A stretch of DNA of 61,217 nucleotides from Mesostigma viride (Eukaryota; Streptophyta; Mesostigmatophyceae; Mesostigmatales; Mesostigmataceae). The notes beneath the pieces are model-generated. The model was not told where the DNA came from. It ran no database searches and worked only from the letters and a program-made list of their open reading frames with translations. Each line of letters begins with the position of its first letter. Positions within the stretch are counted from its first letter, which is position 1. This document shows, piece by piece, positions 48,851-61,217 of the stretch. Made by a program: the position numbers and the translations under genes. The stretch lies in contig RPFO01002261.1 of NCBI GenBank assembly GCA_009746045.1, positions 1 to 61,217 on the forward strand, in the 5' to 3' direction.

Positions 48851-49744
48851 GTCATCTCGCTAAAGGTCCACAGGGACGAAATAATTACGTACATGCAAAG
48901 TCGAGGCTATGGCGGTGCAGAAAACTGATTGGTGTAGGAGCATCGATGCATGGATTCGTTCCAAATATTGTAGGCATTTTTTATGAGTTATGGCTGGGAC
49001 GAGTAGGTCATCCAGCAACATCTGGGTGTAGTTCGTGGCATGTTTCCCTACCCTTTTGGGAATGCCCTTGGGGCCAGGCCAGGTCACAATATGACGCCCT
49101 GGCCGGCCAAGCCGCTGGGGGCCTGCCAGACCAAAGTCCCTATATGAGTGTGCTTTGGTCCCAGTATGGACACTAAACTGTTTTAGGTTAGTTTGTGGAC
49201 ATTACCATGCAAGGTGCAACTGGCTCCTATTGTTAGGCGCGAGTTGGACACGATTTGAGGGCTAAAAGCTAAAATTGTTTGCTGACACAGCTAGCCCGCA
49301 ACACACGTAGCATAGGTGTCACACTTCATGTAGTGTTCAAGTTGGGGCATGATACAGACAATGTTTGTTCCAACTCTGATTTATAATAATGAGATTAGCA
49401 CAGCTCATTTTAAGACACACCACCGCATCTTTATCAAACAATCCCATCCAATTCCCAACTTCACCATGGAATGGCCATCAAATGTTAGCATGTGCACGAT
49501 CGCTCATGCCCACTTCAAAATCATCTTAAGAAAGACAGTTTTGTATTCGCTAACTTCTTTATAACCACCACCAGTATGATGCAACCACAGGCCCTCACTG
49601 TGACCACTGTGACCACGGGAAGGGCACGCCATCACATGCAGCCATAAATGTATCTAACGAAGCAAGGCCAGCTGGTATCCAGGCGGCATGTTGCCACCAC
49701 ACACGTCTCGGTTACGGCGCAGTCACCCATCTTCATGTCCCTGC
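48851..49744. other. Mostly unassigned segment
   Basis: A minus-strand frame at 48860-49087 (75 codons, KRVGKHATNYTQMLLDDLL) reads like ordinary protein but has no family I recognise and no context. 49263-49300 (AAAGCTAAAATTGTTT, AGCCCGCA) is a diverged E fragment. The rest, including 49300-49740, shows no structure I can name. Confidence 0.4.
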
Positions 49745-50838
<1,094 letters not shown>

Positions 50839-51845
50839 CCTAACCCATGCCACATACCCCACGCCCCAAGCCTCGTGCCCCATGTCCCCTGCCAGCCTGC
50901 CTGCCTACACAAGCAAAGCAAACAAACATGGCCCCGCTGGCACAATGCAAAGCACACCTGGTTGATCAGGTAGCGGGCACGCCTGCACAATGAGACATCA
51001 AAAATACACAGCCAGCAAAGTGAAATTCAGTGTGCAAGCCAATGGGGCCTACGTTTGACAGCAAATATGATGAATCCATGTAGAAAAATATGGCACAGCA
51101 CATGGTTGCCCGCCTGCACGTATAGCCCAGTAAAAATTCACGTGCAGCACAGCAGTCAACGACTCCCAAAATTGGTGCATGAGCAATCATCCATGAGCAA
51201 CCATGGGCTTTCCCTGCCCAGTCTGTTCCAGAAGAAAGCAGCACGGATAACGTGGCAATGACATTCCCAAGGAGAATGAAGAGGACGCACCCCACGGATA
51301 CGACAGTGGAAGACAGACTCTTGGTCCGGTATGTGCACGCTGCGACCAAGAAAATTCGTCTGGAAAAAGGGAAATTGCATAAGATGACGGTAAACGTAAA
51401 TCACATTAGATAAAAGCAGATACATTGACCACATCTTTGACACAAATCGCCATCGCCAGCGTTCGTCCCGTGCCAAGCAATCCAGCGCTCAATCCGAATT
51501 GTCTATGGTGACACCAGACATTCGTTTGCCCCATCCCACGTCTTCCATGAACAGCAAAACTGATTTTACAAGGCGTGAAATACGTAAAACTGAAGAATGA
51601 CGACAATGAAACAAAACAATCTGATGACGACGTTCAATTTCCAGGTCGCTGGCTATTGTACAGCAAATGCCATAGCGACACGAACCTCTCCCACGCAGGT
51701 AGCACGGGGTTGACGCCCCGCCAGCTCAGAAAGTTTCCTACGTACTCTTCCAATACAAACTTTTGATGTATAAAAGCCATGAATTCGCATTCCCCATCCC
51801 GATTTCACATGCTACGTCGCCCGCCATCGCCAGCCAGCAACAACT
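50839..51845 (+). repeat. Promoter body, subfamily B2, right copy
   Basis: Follows the (CTGG)n array directly with TGCCTAACCCATGCCAC and aligns with 1498-2728. It lacks the 1800-1990 block of the left copy. TATA at the end. Confidence 0.75.
51769..51775 (+). promoter_or_regulatory. TATA box of B2-right
   Basis: TATAAAA after TTTTGATG, 70 bases before the ATG at 51846. A short upstream frame starts at ATG 51808 in another phase. Confidence 0.6.
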
Positions 51846-52049
51846 ATGGTTGCTTCCGCATCACGTCGCTTTGTTTCATTAACATTTTTTGCCCCGACCA
51901 TGCCGCTTTTATTATTCACGTTCACTTTACCCATTGCCACTGCCCAGCCTGGTGCGTTCGACGCGACGCTCGCCCCGCCCTGCATGCGAACTAAAATTTG
52001 GTACGGTTCGACCGGTCCAACTGTCCCCGTTCAGCCTGAACACTTCTAG
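51846..52049 (+). CDS. Secreted-protein 5' exon or short ORF, 67 aa, signal peptide
   Basis: Residues 1-33 form a convincing secretory signal: basic RR at 7-8, a hydrophobic stretch from F14 to I30 (FFAPTMPLLLFTFTLP) and ATA at 31-33 before Q34. The remaining 34 residues (after QPGAFDATLAPP) show no domain, and the frame ends in CTGAACACTTCTAG inside C-type sequence. Together with the TATA box upstream this looks like the start of a real gene whose downstream part is missing or lies beyond an intron not visible here. The left B2 copy keeps the signal but is frameshifted; B1 copies have lost the ATG. Protein family unknown. Confidence 0.45.
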   Translation: MVASASRRFVSLTFFAPTMPLLLFTFTLPIATAQPGAFDATLAPPCMRTKIWYGSTGPTVPVQPEHF

Positions 52050-52904
52050 TCCGTATTTTTGTCAGGGTCCGAGGCTGGGGGTGCCAGCGGGAGCCCGACT
52101 ATTTCGGTTTCGTACGGCCGTTTTGCGGGCTGAGCCCCCTGCTTTTCACAGTTTCTAGCCGTTTTTTTTGGCATGCTCCCCGTCTGAACACGTTCAGTTA
52201 AGTAAACTCGCAAAAATTGGCACGGAAATTGCGTGGGAAGTAGGCCGAACCGAAAATTGAACCAAAAACCCGTTCAGAAAAGTGTTCGAACTAAATTTTC
52301 GTTCAGGCTGAACACTCAAAATTTCCCGTTCAGTCTGAACCCTTAGTAAATCAAGTAGGATGTTTTGTAGATTTAGATTCGGCAAACAACATCCCCCCCA
52401 GCCGTATATGCCCCCCGGCATTTCTCGCGCATTTTGCTGAATTCAGATTCCGTTCAGAACATGTGAGACTCGATCTTAGGAGGGTGTGACGACGTTCAGG
52501 CCAGCGGTTACGGGACGTAACTCGCGGCTCCGCAGGATTTCAGGATTGCCCTTCGATCGTGGGGTTGCGATCAGGCCGTACGGTACGGCGCCCGCGGCGA
52601 TGTCAGGATGTTCGGGTTTCTCCCTTGCGCAACACGATCGTAGTTAAGTAGTTGACAAGAAAAAAGTGGGGGAGGGGGGGCTATCGCCCCCCCTCCCCGA
52701 CTTGAGAGGACGTGACTCGCCGCTAGCGGCCCAGAGGCCGATAGTCGACCTTCTGGGCGCCAACCGCACCGGCCCGCGCGACGCGCCAAGACCCTTCCAC
52801 GGAGGACGCGCGAGCGGACGATTCCGACCGGGACGAACCGCCTCCGTTCGCCACGCGCAACGGACCCTTCCCCGTGAACACCGTGAAAGCTCTCCGAGCG
52901 TGAG
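52050..52904. repeat. C module 11 with hexamer-rich left part
   Basis: 52020-52500 is dense in GTTCAG and CTGAAC, often paired (GTTCAGCCTGAAC, GTTCAGGCTGAAC, GTTCAGTCTGAAC). The usual CTACGG/CTCCCGCGC part is replaced by different GC-rich sequence (52490-52650). The standard module resumes at GACAAGAAAAAAGTGG, with the hairpin at 52669-52698. Confidence 0.7.
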
Positions 52905-53611
52905 ATACTTGGAAATTTCGTCACGTTCGTATCGAAATTAAAAATTCAGACAAATTTTCAGCTCGGACTGAACCACAATGAAATAATTCTGACAAATTTT
53001 ATCCTGAACTATTTCGCATCATAACATGACTCCGTTGGGAGATCATCATGTAGCACTGGCTAACATATTCCCTTGCTGGATGGATGGAGGTAGGTGAAGA
53101 ATTAAACCTTTTTGAATGACCTTATTTGTCTAATTGTAATTGCCTAGCACAGTCTACCTAGAGGAGGGCCCTGATTGGCACAATTGTGGCCATGTACGTA
53201 ATTATGCTACATGTCTGTCGTACATGATCTCCCAACTAGTCATGTTATAATTTAATTTCATTTTAATGCTAGCATGTCTTGTTGCATGCCCTCAAAGCTA
53301 AAATTGTTTATCACATGCAGAGAGAGCCCGCACAATGAATTTCAGCGTACCATTCATTAATTAATTATACCATGCGATATACTTTACAGATATTTCGCTG
53401 TCAAATACTTCGAAATTTGGGTACTGCTTTTTGCAAGCCAGCCATAAGGACCAAACACTCCCATGCAAACTCCCATTTTCATCATTAATTAATATTCATT
53501 GAGTGGCAATCCTTTCATTCCTTTGTTCACACATGCACCATCCGTCATTCCCATTATTAAATTGAAAAAATTAAAACATAGCATGACTCCGTGGTGCCCA
53601 CTATGACTTCA
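52905..53611. repeat. AT-rich spacer 11
   Basis: A shortened D satellite (one unit deleted, AATGAAATAATTCTGAC), MITE copy 9 and E. Confidence 0.75.
53021..53248. mobile_element. MITE copy 9
   Basis: 228 bp; contains a TGTC duplication (ACATGTCTGTCGTACATG) in the right arm. Confidence 0.75.
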
Positions 53612-56445
53612 TGGGGGGGGCTGGCATGCTTGCGTGGGTGTGGGGGGCCTCGCATGCGTGCGTGGGTGTGGGGGGGGCTCGCATGCGTGCGTGGGTGTGG
53701 GGGGGGAGTGGCATGCATGCGTGGGTGTGGTGGGGGGCTGCCATGCATGCGTGGGGTTAGGGGGGGGCTGGCACGCGTGTGTGGGTTCGTGGGGTGGCTG
53801 CCATGCGTGCGTGGGTGTGTGGGGTGGCTGGCATGCGTACGTGGGTGTGGGGGGTGGCTGGCATGCATAAGTGGGTTTGTGATGGGCTGGCATGCGTGCG
53901 TGGGTTGGTGGGGTGGCAGGCATGCATGCGTGCATGTGGGGGGTCGCTGGCATGCATGCGTGGGTTTGTGGGGTAGCTGGCATGCAGGCGTGGGTGTGGG
54001 AGGGGTTGGCATGCATGCGTGGGTGTGGGGGGTGGCTCGCATGCGTGCGTGGGTGTGGGGGGGGAGTGGCATGCATGCGTGGGTGTGGTGGGGGGCTGCC
54101 ATGCATGCGTGGGGTTAGGGGGGGCTGGCACGCGTGTGTGGGTTCGTGGGGTGGCTGCCATGCGTGCGTGGGTGTGTGGGGGGCTCGCATGCGTGCGTGG
54201 GTGTGGGGGGGGCTCGCATGCGTGCGTGGGTGTGGGGGGGGAGTGGCATGCATGCGTGGGTGTGGTGGGGGGCTGCCATGCATGCGTGGGTTAGGGGGGG
54301 CTGGCACGCGTGTGTGGGTTCGTGGGGTGGCTGCCATGCGTGCGTGGGTGTGTGGGGTGGCTGGCATGCGTACGTGGGTGTGGGGGGTGGCTGGCATGCA
54401 TAAGTGGGTTTGTGATGGGCTGGCATGCGTGCGTGGGTTGGTGGGGTGGCAGGCATGCATGCGTGCATGTGGGGGGTCGCTGGCATGCATGCGTGGGTTT
54501 GTGGGGTAGCTGGCATGCAGGCGTGGGTGTGGGAGGGGTTGGCATGCATGCGTGGGTGTGGGGGGTGGCTCGCATGCGTGCGTGGGTGTGGGGGGGAGTG
54601 GCATGCATGCGTGGGTGTGGTGGGGGGCTGCCATGCATGCGTGGGGTTAGGGGGGGCTGGCACGCGTGTGTGGGTTCGTGGGGTGGCTGCCATGCGTGCG
54701 TGGGTGTGTGGGGGGCTCGCATGCGTGCGTGGGTGTGGGGGGGGCTCGCATGCGTGCGTGGGTGTGGGGGGGAGTGGCATGCATGCGTGGGTGTGGTGGG
54801 GGGCTGCCATGCATGCGTGGGGTTAGGGGGGGCTGGCACGCGTGTGTGGGTTCGTGGGGTGGCTGCCATGCGTGCGTGGGTGTGTGGGGTGGCTGGCATG
54901 CGTACGTGGGTGTGGGGGGTGGCTGGCATGCATAAGTGGGTTTGTGATGGGCTGGCATGCGTGCGTGGGTTGGTGGGGTGGCAGGCATGCATGCGTGCAT
55001 GTGGGGGGTCGCTGGCATGCATGCGTGGGTTTGTGGGGTAGCTGGCATGCAGGCGTGGGTGTGGGAGGGGTTGGCATGCATGCGTGGGTGTGGGGGGTGG
55101 CTGGCATGCTTGCCTGCATGTGGGGTGGGGCTGGCATGCTTGCGTGGGTGTGGGGGGGCCTCGCATGCGTGCGTGGGTGTGGGGGGGGCTCGCATGCGTG
55201 CGTGGGTGTGGGGGGGGAGTGGCATGCATGCGTGGGTGTGGTGGGGGGCTGCCATGCATGCGTGGGGTTAGGGGGGGCTGGCACGCGTGTGTGGGTTGGT
55301 GGGGTGGCTGCCATGCGTGCGTGGGTGTGTGGGGTGGCTGGCATGCGTACGTGGGTGTGGGGGGTGGCTGGCATGCATAAGTGGGTTTGTGATGGGCTGG
55401 CATGCGTGCGTGGGTTGGTGGGGTGGCTGGCATGCATGCGTGCATGTGGGGGGTCGCTGGCATGCATGCGTGGGTTTGTGGGGTAGCTGGCATGCGGGCG
55501 TGGGTGTGGGAGGGGCTGGCATGCATGCGTGGGTGTGGGGGGTGGCTGGCATGCATGCCTGCATGTGGGGTGGGGCTGGCATGCGTGCGTGGGTGTGGGG
55601 GGGGCTCGCATGCGTGCGTGGGTGTGGGGGGGGCTCGCATGCGTGCGTGGGTGTGGGGGGGAGTGGCATGCATGCGTGGGTGTGGTGGGGGGCTGCCATG
55701 CATGCGTGGGGTTAGGGGGGGCTGGCACGCGTGTGTGGGTTGGTGGGGTGGCTGCCATGCGTGCGTGGGTGTGTGGGGTGGCTGGCATGCGTACGTGGGT
55801 GTGGGGGGTGGCTGGCATGCATAAGTGGGTTTGTGATGGGCTGGCATGCGTGCGTGGGTTGGTGGGGTGGCTGGCATGCATGCGTGCATGTGGGGGGTCG
55901 CTGGCATGCATGCGTGGGTTTGTGGGGTAGCTGGCATGCGGGCGTGGGTGTGGGAGGGGCTGGCATGCATGCGTGGGTGTGGGGGGTGGCTGGCATGCAT
56001 GCCTGCATGTGGGGTAGGGCTGGCATGCGTGCGTGGGTGTGGGGGGGGCTGCCATGCGTGTGTCGGGGGGCTGGCATGCGTGGGTGGTTGGCGGGGGGAG
56101 TGGCATGCATGCGTGGGTGTGGTGGGGAGCTGCCATGCATGCGTGGTTTTAAGGGGGGGCTGGCACGCGTGCGTGGGTTCGTGGGGTGGCTGCCATGCGT
56201 GCGTGGGGGTGGGGGGTGGCTGGCATGCGTAAGTGGCTGTGGGGGTTGCTGGAATGCATAAGTGGGTTGTGGGGTGGCTGGCATGCGTGCGTGGGTGTGG
56301 GGGTGGCTGGCATGCGTGCGTGGATTGGTGGGGTGGCTGGCATGCATGCGGGCATGTGGGGGGTGGCTGGAATCCATGCGTGGGTTTGTGGGGTATAGCT
56401 AACATGTGTGCGTGGGTGTGGGAGGGGCTGGCATGCATGCGTTGG
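53612..56445. repeat. Minisatellite array 11 (longest)
   Basis: 2.83 kb. CACGCGTG markers near 53771, 54129, 54305, 54660, 54838, 55281, 55728 and 56164: spacings of 358, 176, 355, 178, 443, 447 and 436 bp. The left part alternates ~355- and ~177-bp blocks (duplicated 533-bp super-unit); the right part is the standard ~440-bp repeat. Confidence 0.9.
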
Positions 56446-57539
56446 TTGACATGCCATGGATGAAAAACGCCAAGAAGAGTATATGGCCCCGCTGCCACCA
56501 AAAATCACCTGGTTGATCAACCAAGGGGATAGCCTGCACAGTGAGACACAAACACAGCAGACCCAGCAAAGCAAAATTCAGGTTGTAAGCGAGTGGAGAT
56601 TACTTTTGACATGCTTGATGAAGAAATATATAACACACCTTCTATTGTCACACCTTCTATAAACAAATGGTTGATTGATCACCTTATACACCACGTAAAC
56701 ATGCTACCAGACGCGCTCTTCAGTCCAGTCAAAATCCACGTGCGAAGCAAGTCAGCTTACGCAGAAAGCACCATGAATGTCAGCCAGTACAGCAGTAAAT
56801 GACGCCCCAAACCCGTGACCAGGCAAGCATCCAGAGGGGCTTTCACCGCCCAGTATATTCCAGAAAAAAGCATCACAGATCCTTGGGCAACGGACGTTCA
56901 CACAGGACATGCGAAGGACCATGAAGATGGCGTCCTGCACGGCTAAGAAAATAAAACGCAGACCCTTGCTACGCTATGTCTTTGCTGCGACTAGGTGGAT
57001 TCGGCGAAATGGAAAGAACGCAACCATGAAAATGCATCAGAAAGAGAGCAGGTACTACCCCGGTCATCGAAACAAACGCCTCACCATCGGCATCGCCGGT
57101 TACGTCCCGTGGCAAAAAATCCAGCGTTCTTTCCAATATGATGTGGCGACAGCAGAAGCTCGTTGGCCACACCCCAAGCCTTCCACGAACAGCAAACTGA
57201 TTTCACTAGGCACCCAATACGTAAAGCAGTTAAGCATGATACTACAATACCTAAATCTACAACGACATTCCATTTCCAGGTCGCCATAGCGACACGGACC
57301 TCTCCCACGCAGGTATCACTCCGTTGACGCACCTCCAGCTCATAAAATTTCGCACTTGCTCTTCAAACATAAAATTTTGACGTATAAAACCATGGCTGCG
57401 CATTCCCCATCCCAATTTTCTAGCCTACGTTGCCTGCCATCGCCAGCCAGCACAAGGAAAATTGCTCGCGCAGCACGTCACTTTGTTTTTCGCCCCGAGC
57501 ATGCCGCACGCTTTGCCAATAATTCCCAGTTCCCACTGC
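56446..57539 (+). repeat. Promoter body B1, copy 11
   Basis: TATA at 57383-57389; close to copies 1 and 5. Confidence 0.8.
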
Positions 57540-58289
57540 TATTTCGCCCCACCCTGACTGAACGCCAGTTCGGCTCTGAACCTTCCAACCGTCCTGCAAA
57601 TTTGATCCATCCGTTCAGAAAATCGCATTCCATTGACGTTGTGGCCCTATTCGAGCGCGTTATTCAAAACGGCGTGCACCGGTTGGTCCCCGTCCAAAGT
57701 GGTGCAACGGGAAACTGTGAAAGTTTGAGAGAGATCCATTCGCCAGTAGCTTGTTTGACGTTAAAAAAGTCAACGCGCCGTAATTCCTGAGGCCGCGCGG
57801 ATTGGCGAGACGCCCCACCTGCCCGCAAAAGTCTGAACATGTTCAGCGTTTCAGCACCCGTTCAGGAACTGTGAATCGATCTCCAAGGTTTGGGGATTTT
57901 CTTTGTACTACGCCGATTGGCCATCTCGCTACGGTCCTGTACGTCGTCCGCTCCCGCGCTAGGGGGCGCGGGGGACGGCCCCACCTTCGGCCTACGGCCT
58001 CGGCCAAAGTTTTCGGGCTTCATAAATCGTAGTTACATTAGGGGACTAGTGGGGGGGCCAAGGCCCCCCACTTTTTCGGACGCACTACGCCACCAGGGGC
58101 CCTGAGGCCCCCGCCGAAAGCTTCGACCCGCCGGGTTGAGCCCGCCGACCGGCCCGGCCCCTACGCCGGGGGGCGAACGCTCGGCGGCCTTCCTTTGGGG
58201 GCTTCCCATCGCGCGCGCTCGCGCCGGCCTGCCGCACCGTCGATCCCACGCTCCGTCCCTCACGTGCACGTCCAGCACGCGTCGTACTA
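57540..58289. repeat. C module 12, variant with a different GC hairpin
   Basis: The left part has CTGAACGCC and GTTCAGAAAATCGC as at 17880 and 35340. After TTACATTAGGGGAC the standard hairpin is absent. In its place is GTGGGGGGGCC-AA-GGCCCCCCAC (about 58050-58072) and a distinct ~200-bp GC-rich tract with CGCCGGGGGGCG. Confidence 0.65.
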
Positions 58290-58630
58290 CTAGTACATCA
58301 ACCCAGTCCGAATAGTACCGTATATTGTGAGACGTCGCCGTTCATTGCATGCAAGTATTTCCTTACTCATTACTTCCTAACAACTGAAACTGACAATGCA
58401 GCTATGCCATGCAGGACACAATGTGGGTACCGCTTTTTGCAAGCGGCAGCCATAACGACCAAACACTTCCATGCAAACTCCCATGTTCATCATTCATTAA
58501 TATTCATTGAGTGGCAATCCTTTGTAAACACATGCACCGTCGTTCATGCCCACCATGACTTCATGTAGACAACGTTTTGTACATTACTCGACAGTGCCCT
58601 TGTGCGCGACCGTGGGGCGTGCCCTGTCCA
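58290..58630. repeat. Diverged E spacer
   Basis: From about 58415 it follows E (GCTTTTTGCAAGC, CCATGCAAACTCCCAT, ATTCATTGAGTGGCAATCC, GACTTCATG) with many differences. 58290-58415 is unassigned. Confidence 0.6.
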
Positions 58631-60170
58631 TTCGTGGGTGTGGTGGGGAGCTGCCATGCATGCGTGGGTTTAGAGGGTGGCTGGCATGTGTGCCTGGGTT
58701 TGTGGGGTGGCTGCCATGCGTGCGTGGGTGTGGGGGGTGGCTGGCATGCGTACGTGGGTGTGGGGGGTGGCTAGCATGCACGTGCATGCGGGGGGTGGCT
58801 GGCATGCATGCGTGCATGTGGGGGGTGGCTGGCATGCATGCGTGGGTTTGTGGGGTGGCTGATATGCGTGCGTGGGTGTGGGGGGTGGCTGGCATGCGTA
58901 TGTGGGTGTGGGGGGTGGCTGGCATGCACGTGCATGTGGGGGGTGGCTGTCATGCATGCGTGCATGTGGGGGGTGGCTGGCATGCGTGCGTGGGTTTGTG
59001 GGGGGGGTGGCATACGTGCGTGGGTGTGGGGGTGGCTGGCATGCGTGCATGGGTTTGTGGGGTGGCTGGCATGCATGCGTGGGTGTGGGCGGGAGCTGCC
59101 ATGCACGCATGTGGGGCGGGGCAGGCTGGCATGCGTGCGTGGGTGTGGGGGGGGACGGCATGCGTACTTGGTGACGGGGGTGGCTGGCATGCATAAGTGG
59201 GTTTGTGGGGTGGCTGGCATGCATGCGTGCATGTGGGGGGGGGCTGGCACGCGTGTGTGGGTTTGGGGGGGGCTGGCATGCATGCGTGTGGGGGGGGGGG
59301 CTGACATGCATGCGTGGGTGTGGGTGGCTGGCATGCGTGCCTGGGTTTGGGGGTGGGCTGCCATGCGTGCGTGGGTTTAGGGGGTGGCTGGCATGCGTGC
59401 CTGGGTTCGTGGGGTGGGCTGCCATGCGTGCGTGGGTGTGGGGGGTGGCTGGCATGCACGTGCATGTGGGGGGTGGCTGGCATCCATGCGTGCGTGTGGG
59501 AGGTGGCTGGCATGCATGCGTGGGCTCGTGGGGTGGCTGGGATGCGTGCGTGGGTGTGGGGGTGGCTGGCATGCGTGCATGGGTTTGTGGGGTGGCTGGA
59601 ATGCAAGCATGCATGTGGGGGGGGGCTTGTTTGCATGTGGGGTGGCTGGCAAGCATGCGTGCATGTGGGGGGTGGCTGGCATGTGTTTTGGGGTTGGGGG
59701 GGCGGCTGCCATGCGTGCGTGGGTGTGGGGGGGGCTGGCATGCATGCATGCATGTGGGGGGGCTGGCATCCATGCGTGGGTTTGTGGGGTGGCTGGCATG
59801 CATGCATGCACGAGGGGAGGGGCTGGCATGCGTGCGTGGGTGTGGGGGGGGCGTACGTGGGTATGGGGGGTGGCTGGCATGCGTCCGTGGGTGTGGGGGC
59901 GGAGTGGCATGCATGCGTGGGTGTGGTGGGGGGCTGCCATGCATGCGTGGGTTTAGGGGGGGCTGGCATGCGTGCCTGGGTTCGTGGGGTGGCTGCCATG
60001 TGTGCGTGGGTGTGAAGGGTGGCTGGCATGCGTACGTGGGTGTGGGGGTGGCTGGCATGCATAAGTGGGTTTGTGTAAGGGGGGGGGGGTGGCTGGCATG
60101 CGTGCGTGGGCATGGGGGTGGCTGGCATGCGTGCGTGGGTTGGTGGGGTGCCTGGCATGCATGCGTGGGC
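58631..60170. repeat. Minisatellite array 12 (diverged)
   Basis: Same 30-bp unit family but with more unit variants (CATGCACGTGCATG, GGGCTTGTTTGC) and no regular CACGCGTG markers. It is probably an older array that escaped recent homogenisation. Confidence 0.85.
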
Positions 60171-61217
60171 CCGCGGTGCCCCTGATTGCTGTCTGGCCCC
60201 TAATCATGTGGATGTGGCTGGCTGCCTGCCCTCCTGTTTGCCCCATCCCCAAACCCCATGCCGCAAGGCTCGTAGCTCAAGCCCCATGGCTCATGCCCCA
60301 TGGCCCTTGCCTGCCAGCCTACCTGTGCTGTATACCCTTGCAGCCTTTCCTGCCTCGCCTGGCGTGGCCTGCCCTGCCCTCTCTGCCCTCCCGCCCGCCC
60401 ATGCGGTCCGTTGCCACGGATGGAAAATGAGAAGAAAACGAATATGGCCCCGCTGGCACCACAAATCACCTGGTTGGTCAACCAAGGGGATAGCCTGCAC
60501 AATGAGACAGGAACACAGAAGACCCAGCAAAGCAAGATTCAGGTTGTAAGCCAGTGGAGATTACTTTTGACTTGCTTGATGAAGAAATATAAAACACATT
60601 CTACTGTCACACCTTCTATGAACAAATGGTTGATTGATCACCTTATACACCACGTAAACATGTTACCAGACGCGCTCTTCACCCCAGTGAAAATCCACGC
60701 GCGAAGCAAGGCAGATTATCTTACGCAGTAAGCACCATGAATGTCAGCGAGTACAGCAGTAAATGACTCCCTAAACTCATGACCAGGCAAGCATCCACAG
60801 GGGCGTTCACCGCCCAGTATATTCCAGAAAAAAGCATCACAGATTCTAGCCCGGTCATCGAAACAAACGACTCACCATCGGCATCGCCAGCGTACGTCCC
60901 GTGGCAACAAGTGATTCCAGCGTTCATTCCAATATTGTGTGACGACAACAGAAACTCGTCGGCCACACCCACGCCTTCCACGAACAGCAAACTGATTTCA
61001 CTAGGCACCCAATACGTCAAGCAAAGAAGCACGATAACATAATACCTAAATCTACAACGACATTCCATTTCCAGGTCCCTAGCTATCGCAGCAGGCCATA
61101 GCGCCGAACCTCTCCCACGCACGTGACTGCCCACCGACGTCCAGCCAGCCAGATCAGAAACAATTTAAAGGTACGCATCGAAATGGAACATTGAACGCTA
61201 TAAAAGCAATGCCCCAC
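60171..61217 (+). repeat. Promoter body, subfamily B3, cut by window end
   Basis: Shares ATGGCCCCGCTGGCACCA, CACCTGGTTG-TCAACCAAGGGG, AACAAATGGTTGATTGATCACC and CACGAACAGCAAACTGATTTC with B1. It lacks about 165 bp present in B1 (between ATCACAGAT and CCCGGTCATCG) and starts with a C-rich segment like 49850-50060. Frames of 143 and 87 codons are not preserved in B1. Confidence 0.75.
61199..61205 (+). promoter_or_regulatory. TATA box of B3
   Basis: TATAAAA followed by GCAATGCCCCAC, at the position equivalent to the B1 and B2 boxes. The window ends before any first exon. Confidence 0.5.

Noticed and set aside
48503-48928. 141-codon frame in the GC-rich element
   Set aside because: Overlaps several equally long frames on both strands in high-GC sequence; no domain seen.
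54291-56501. 736-codon minus-strand frame rich in His, Pro, Ala and Met, and many similar frames in all arrays
   Set aside because: The 30-bp repeat contains no stop triplet in either direction, so all phases stay open. Units of 29 and 31 bp shift phase without penalty.

Overview
This window looks like eukaryotic nuclear DNA and is almost entirely repeat. It has TATA boxes, a decayed Helitron, two TTAA-flanked cut-and-paste elements, a MITE family and large minisatellites. I see no bacterial-style operons and no intact conventional gene. The organism cannot be named from sequence alone. GC-rich palindromes scattered through AT-rich spacer recall what I remember of green algal (volvocine) genomes, but that is a weak inference.

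Layout. Bases 1-1310 hold a minus-strand relic of a Helitron Rep protein. Bases 1430-2860 are a 'promoter body' of subfamily B2, ending in a TATA box and a 43-residue ORF that begins with a signal peptide. From about 2.86 to 58.6 kb the window is a head-to-tail macrosatellite with a period of about 3.9-5 kb. Each unit carries, in order: (E) an AT-rich spacer; (A) an array of ~30-bp minisatellite repeats, itself arranged in ~440-bp higher-order repeats; (B1) a ~1.1-kb body ending in TGACGTATAAAA; (C) a GC-rich module of stacked palindromes; and (D) an AT-rich ~123-bp satellite, usually carrying a MITE. There are twelve minisatellite arrays, all in the same orientation.

The tandem order is interrupted in several places. 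A 1.74-kb piggyBac-like element sits at 4002-5738 and an inverted copy at 38254-39988. Extra C/D modules lie at 16.7-18.9 kb and 34.5-37.8 kb. At 48.3-52.9 kb a different stretch contains two duplicated ~550-bp segments, each ending in a (CTGG)n microsatellite, followed by a second B2 body. That body has a TATA box and a 67-codon ORF starting with a clear signal peptide. The right edge (58.6-61.2 kb) is a diverged third subfamily: a degenerate array, then body B3, ending at a TATA box just before the window stops.

Interpretation. B1, B2 and B3 align over their bodies and all end at a TATA box at the same relative position. The ancestral unit may therefore have been a gene promoter plus the start of a secreted-protein gene. 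In B1 the start codon is gone and the unit has been amplified as satellite DNA. Unit-to-unit comparison by eye shows mosaic units, near-identical neighbours and template-switch-like junctions at the GC hairpin. Long open frames in the arrays are open only because the repeat lacks stop triplets; I do not call them genes.
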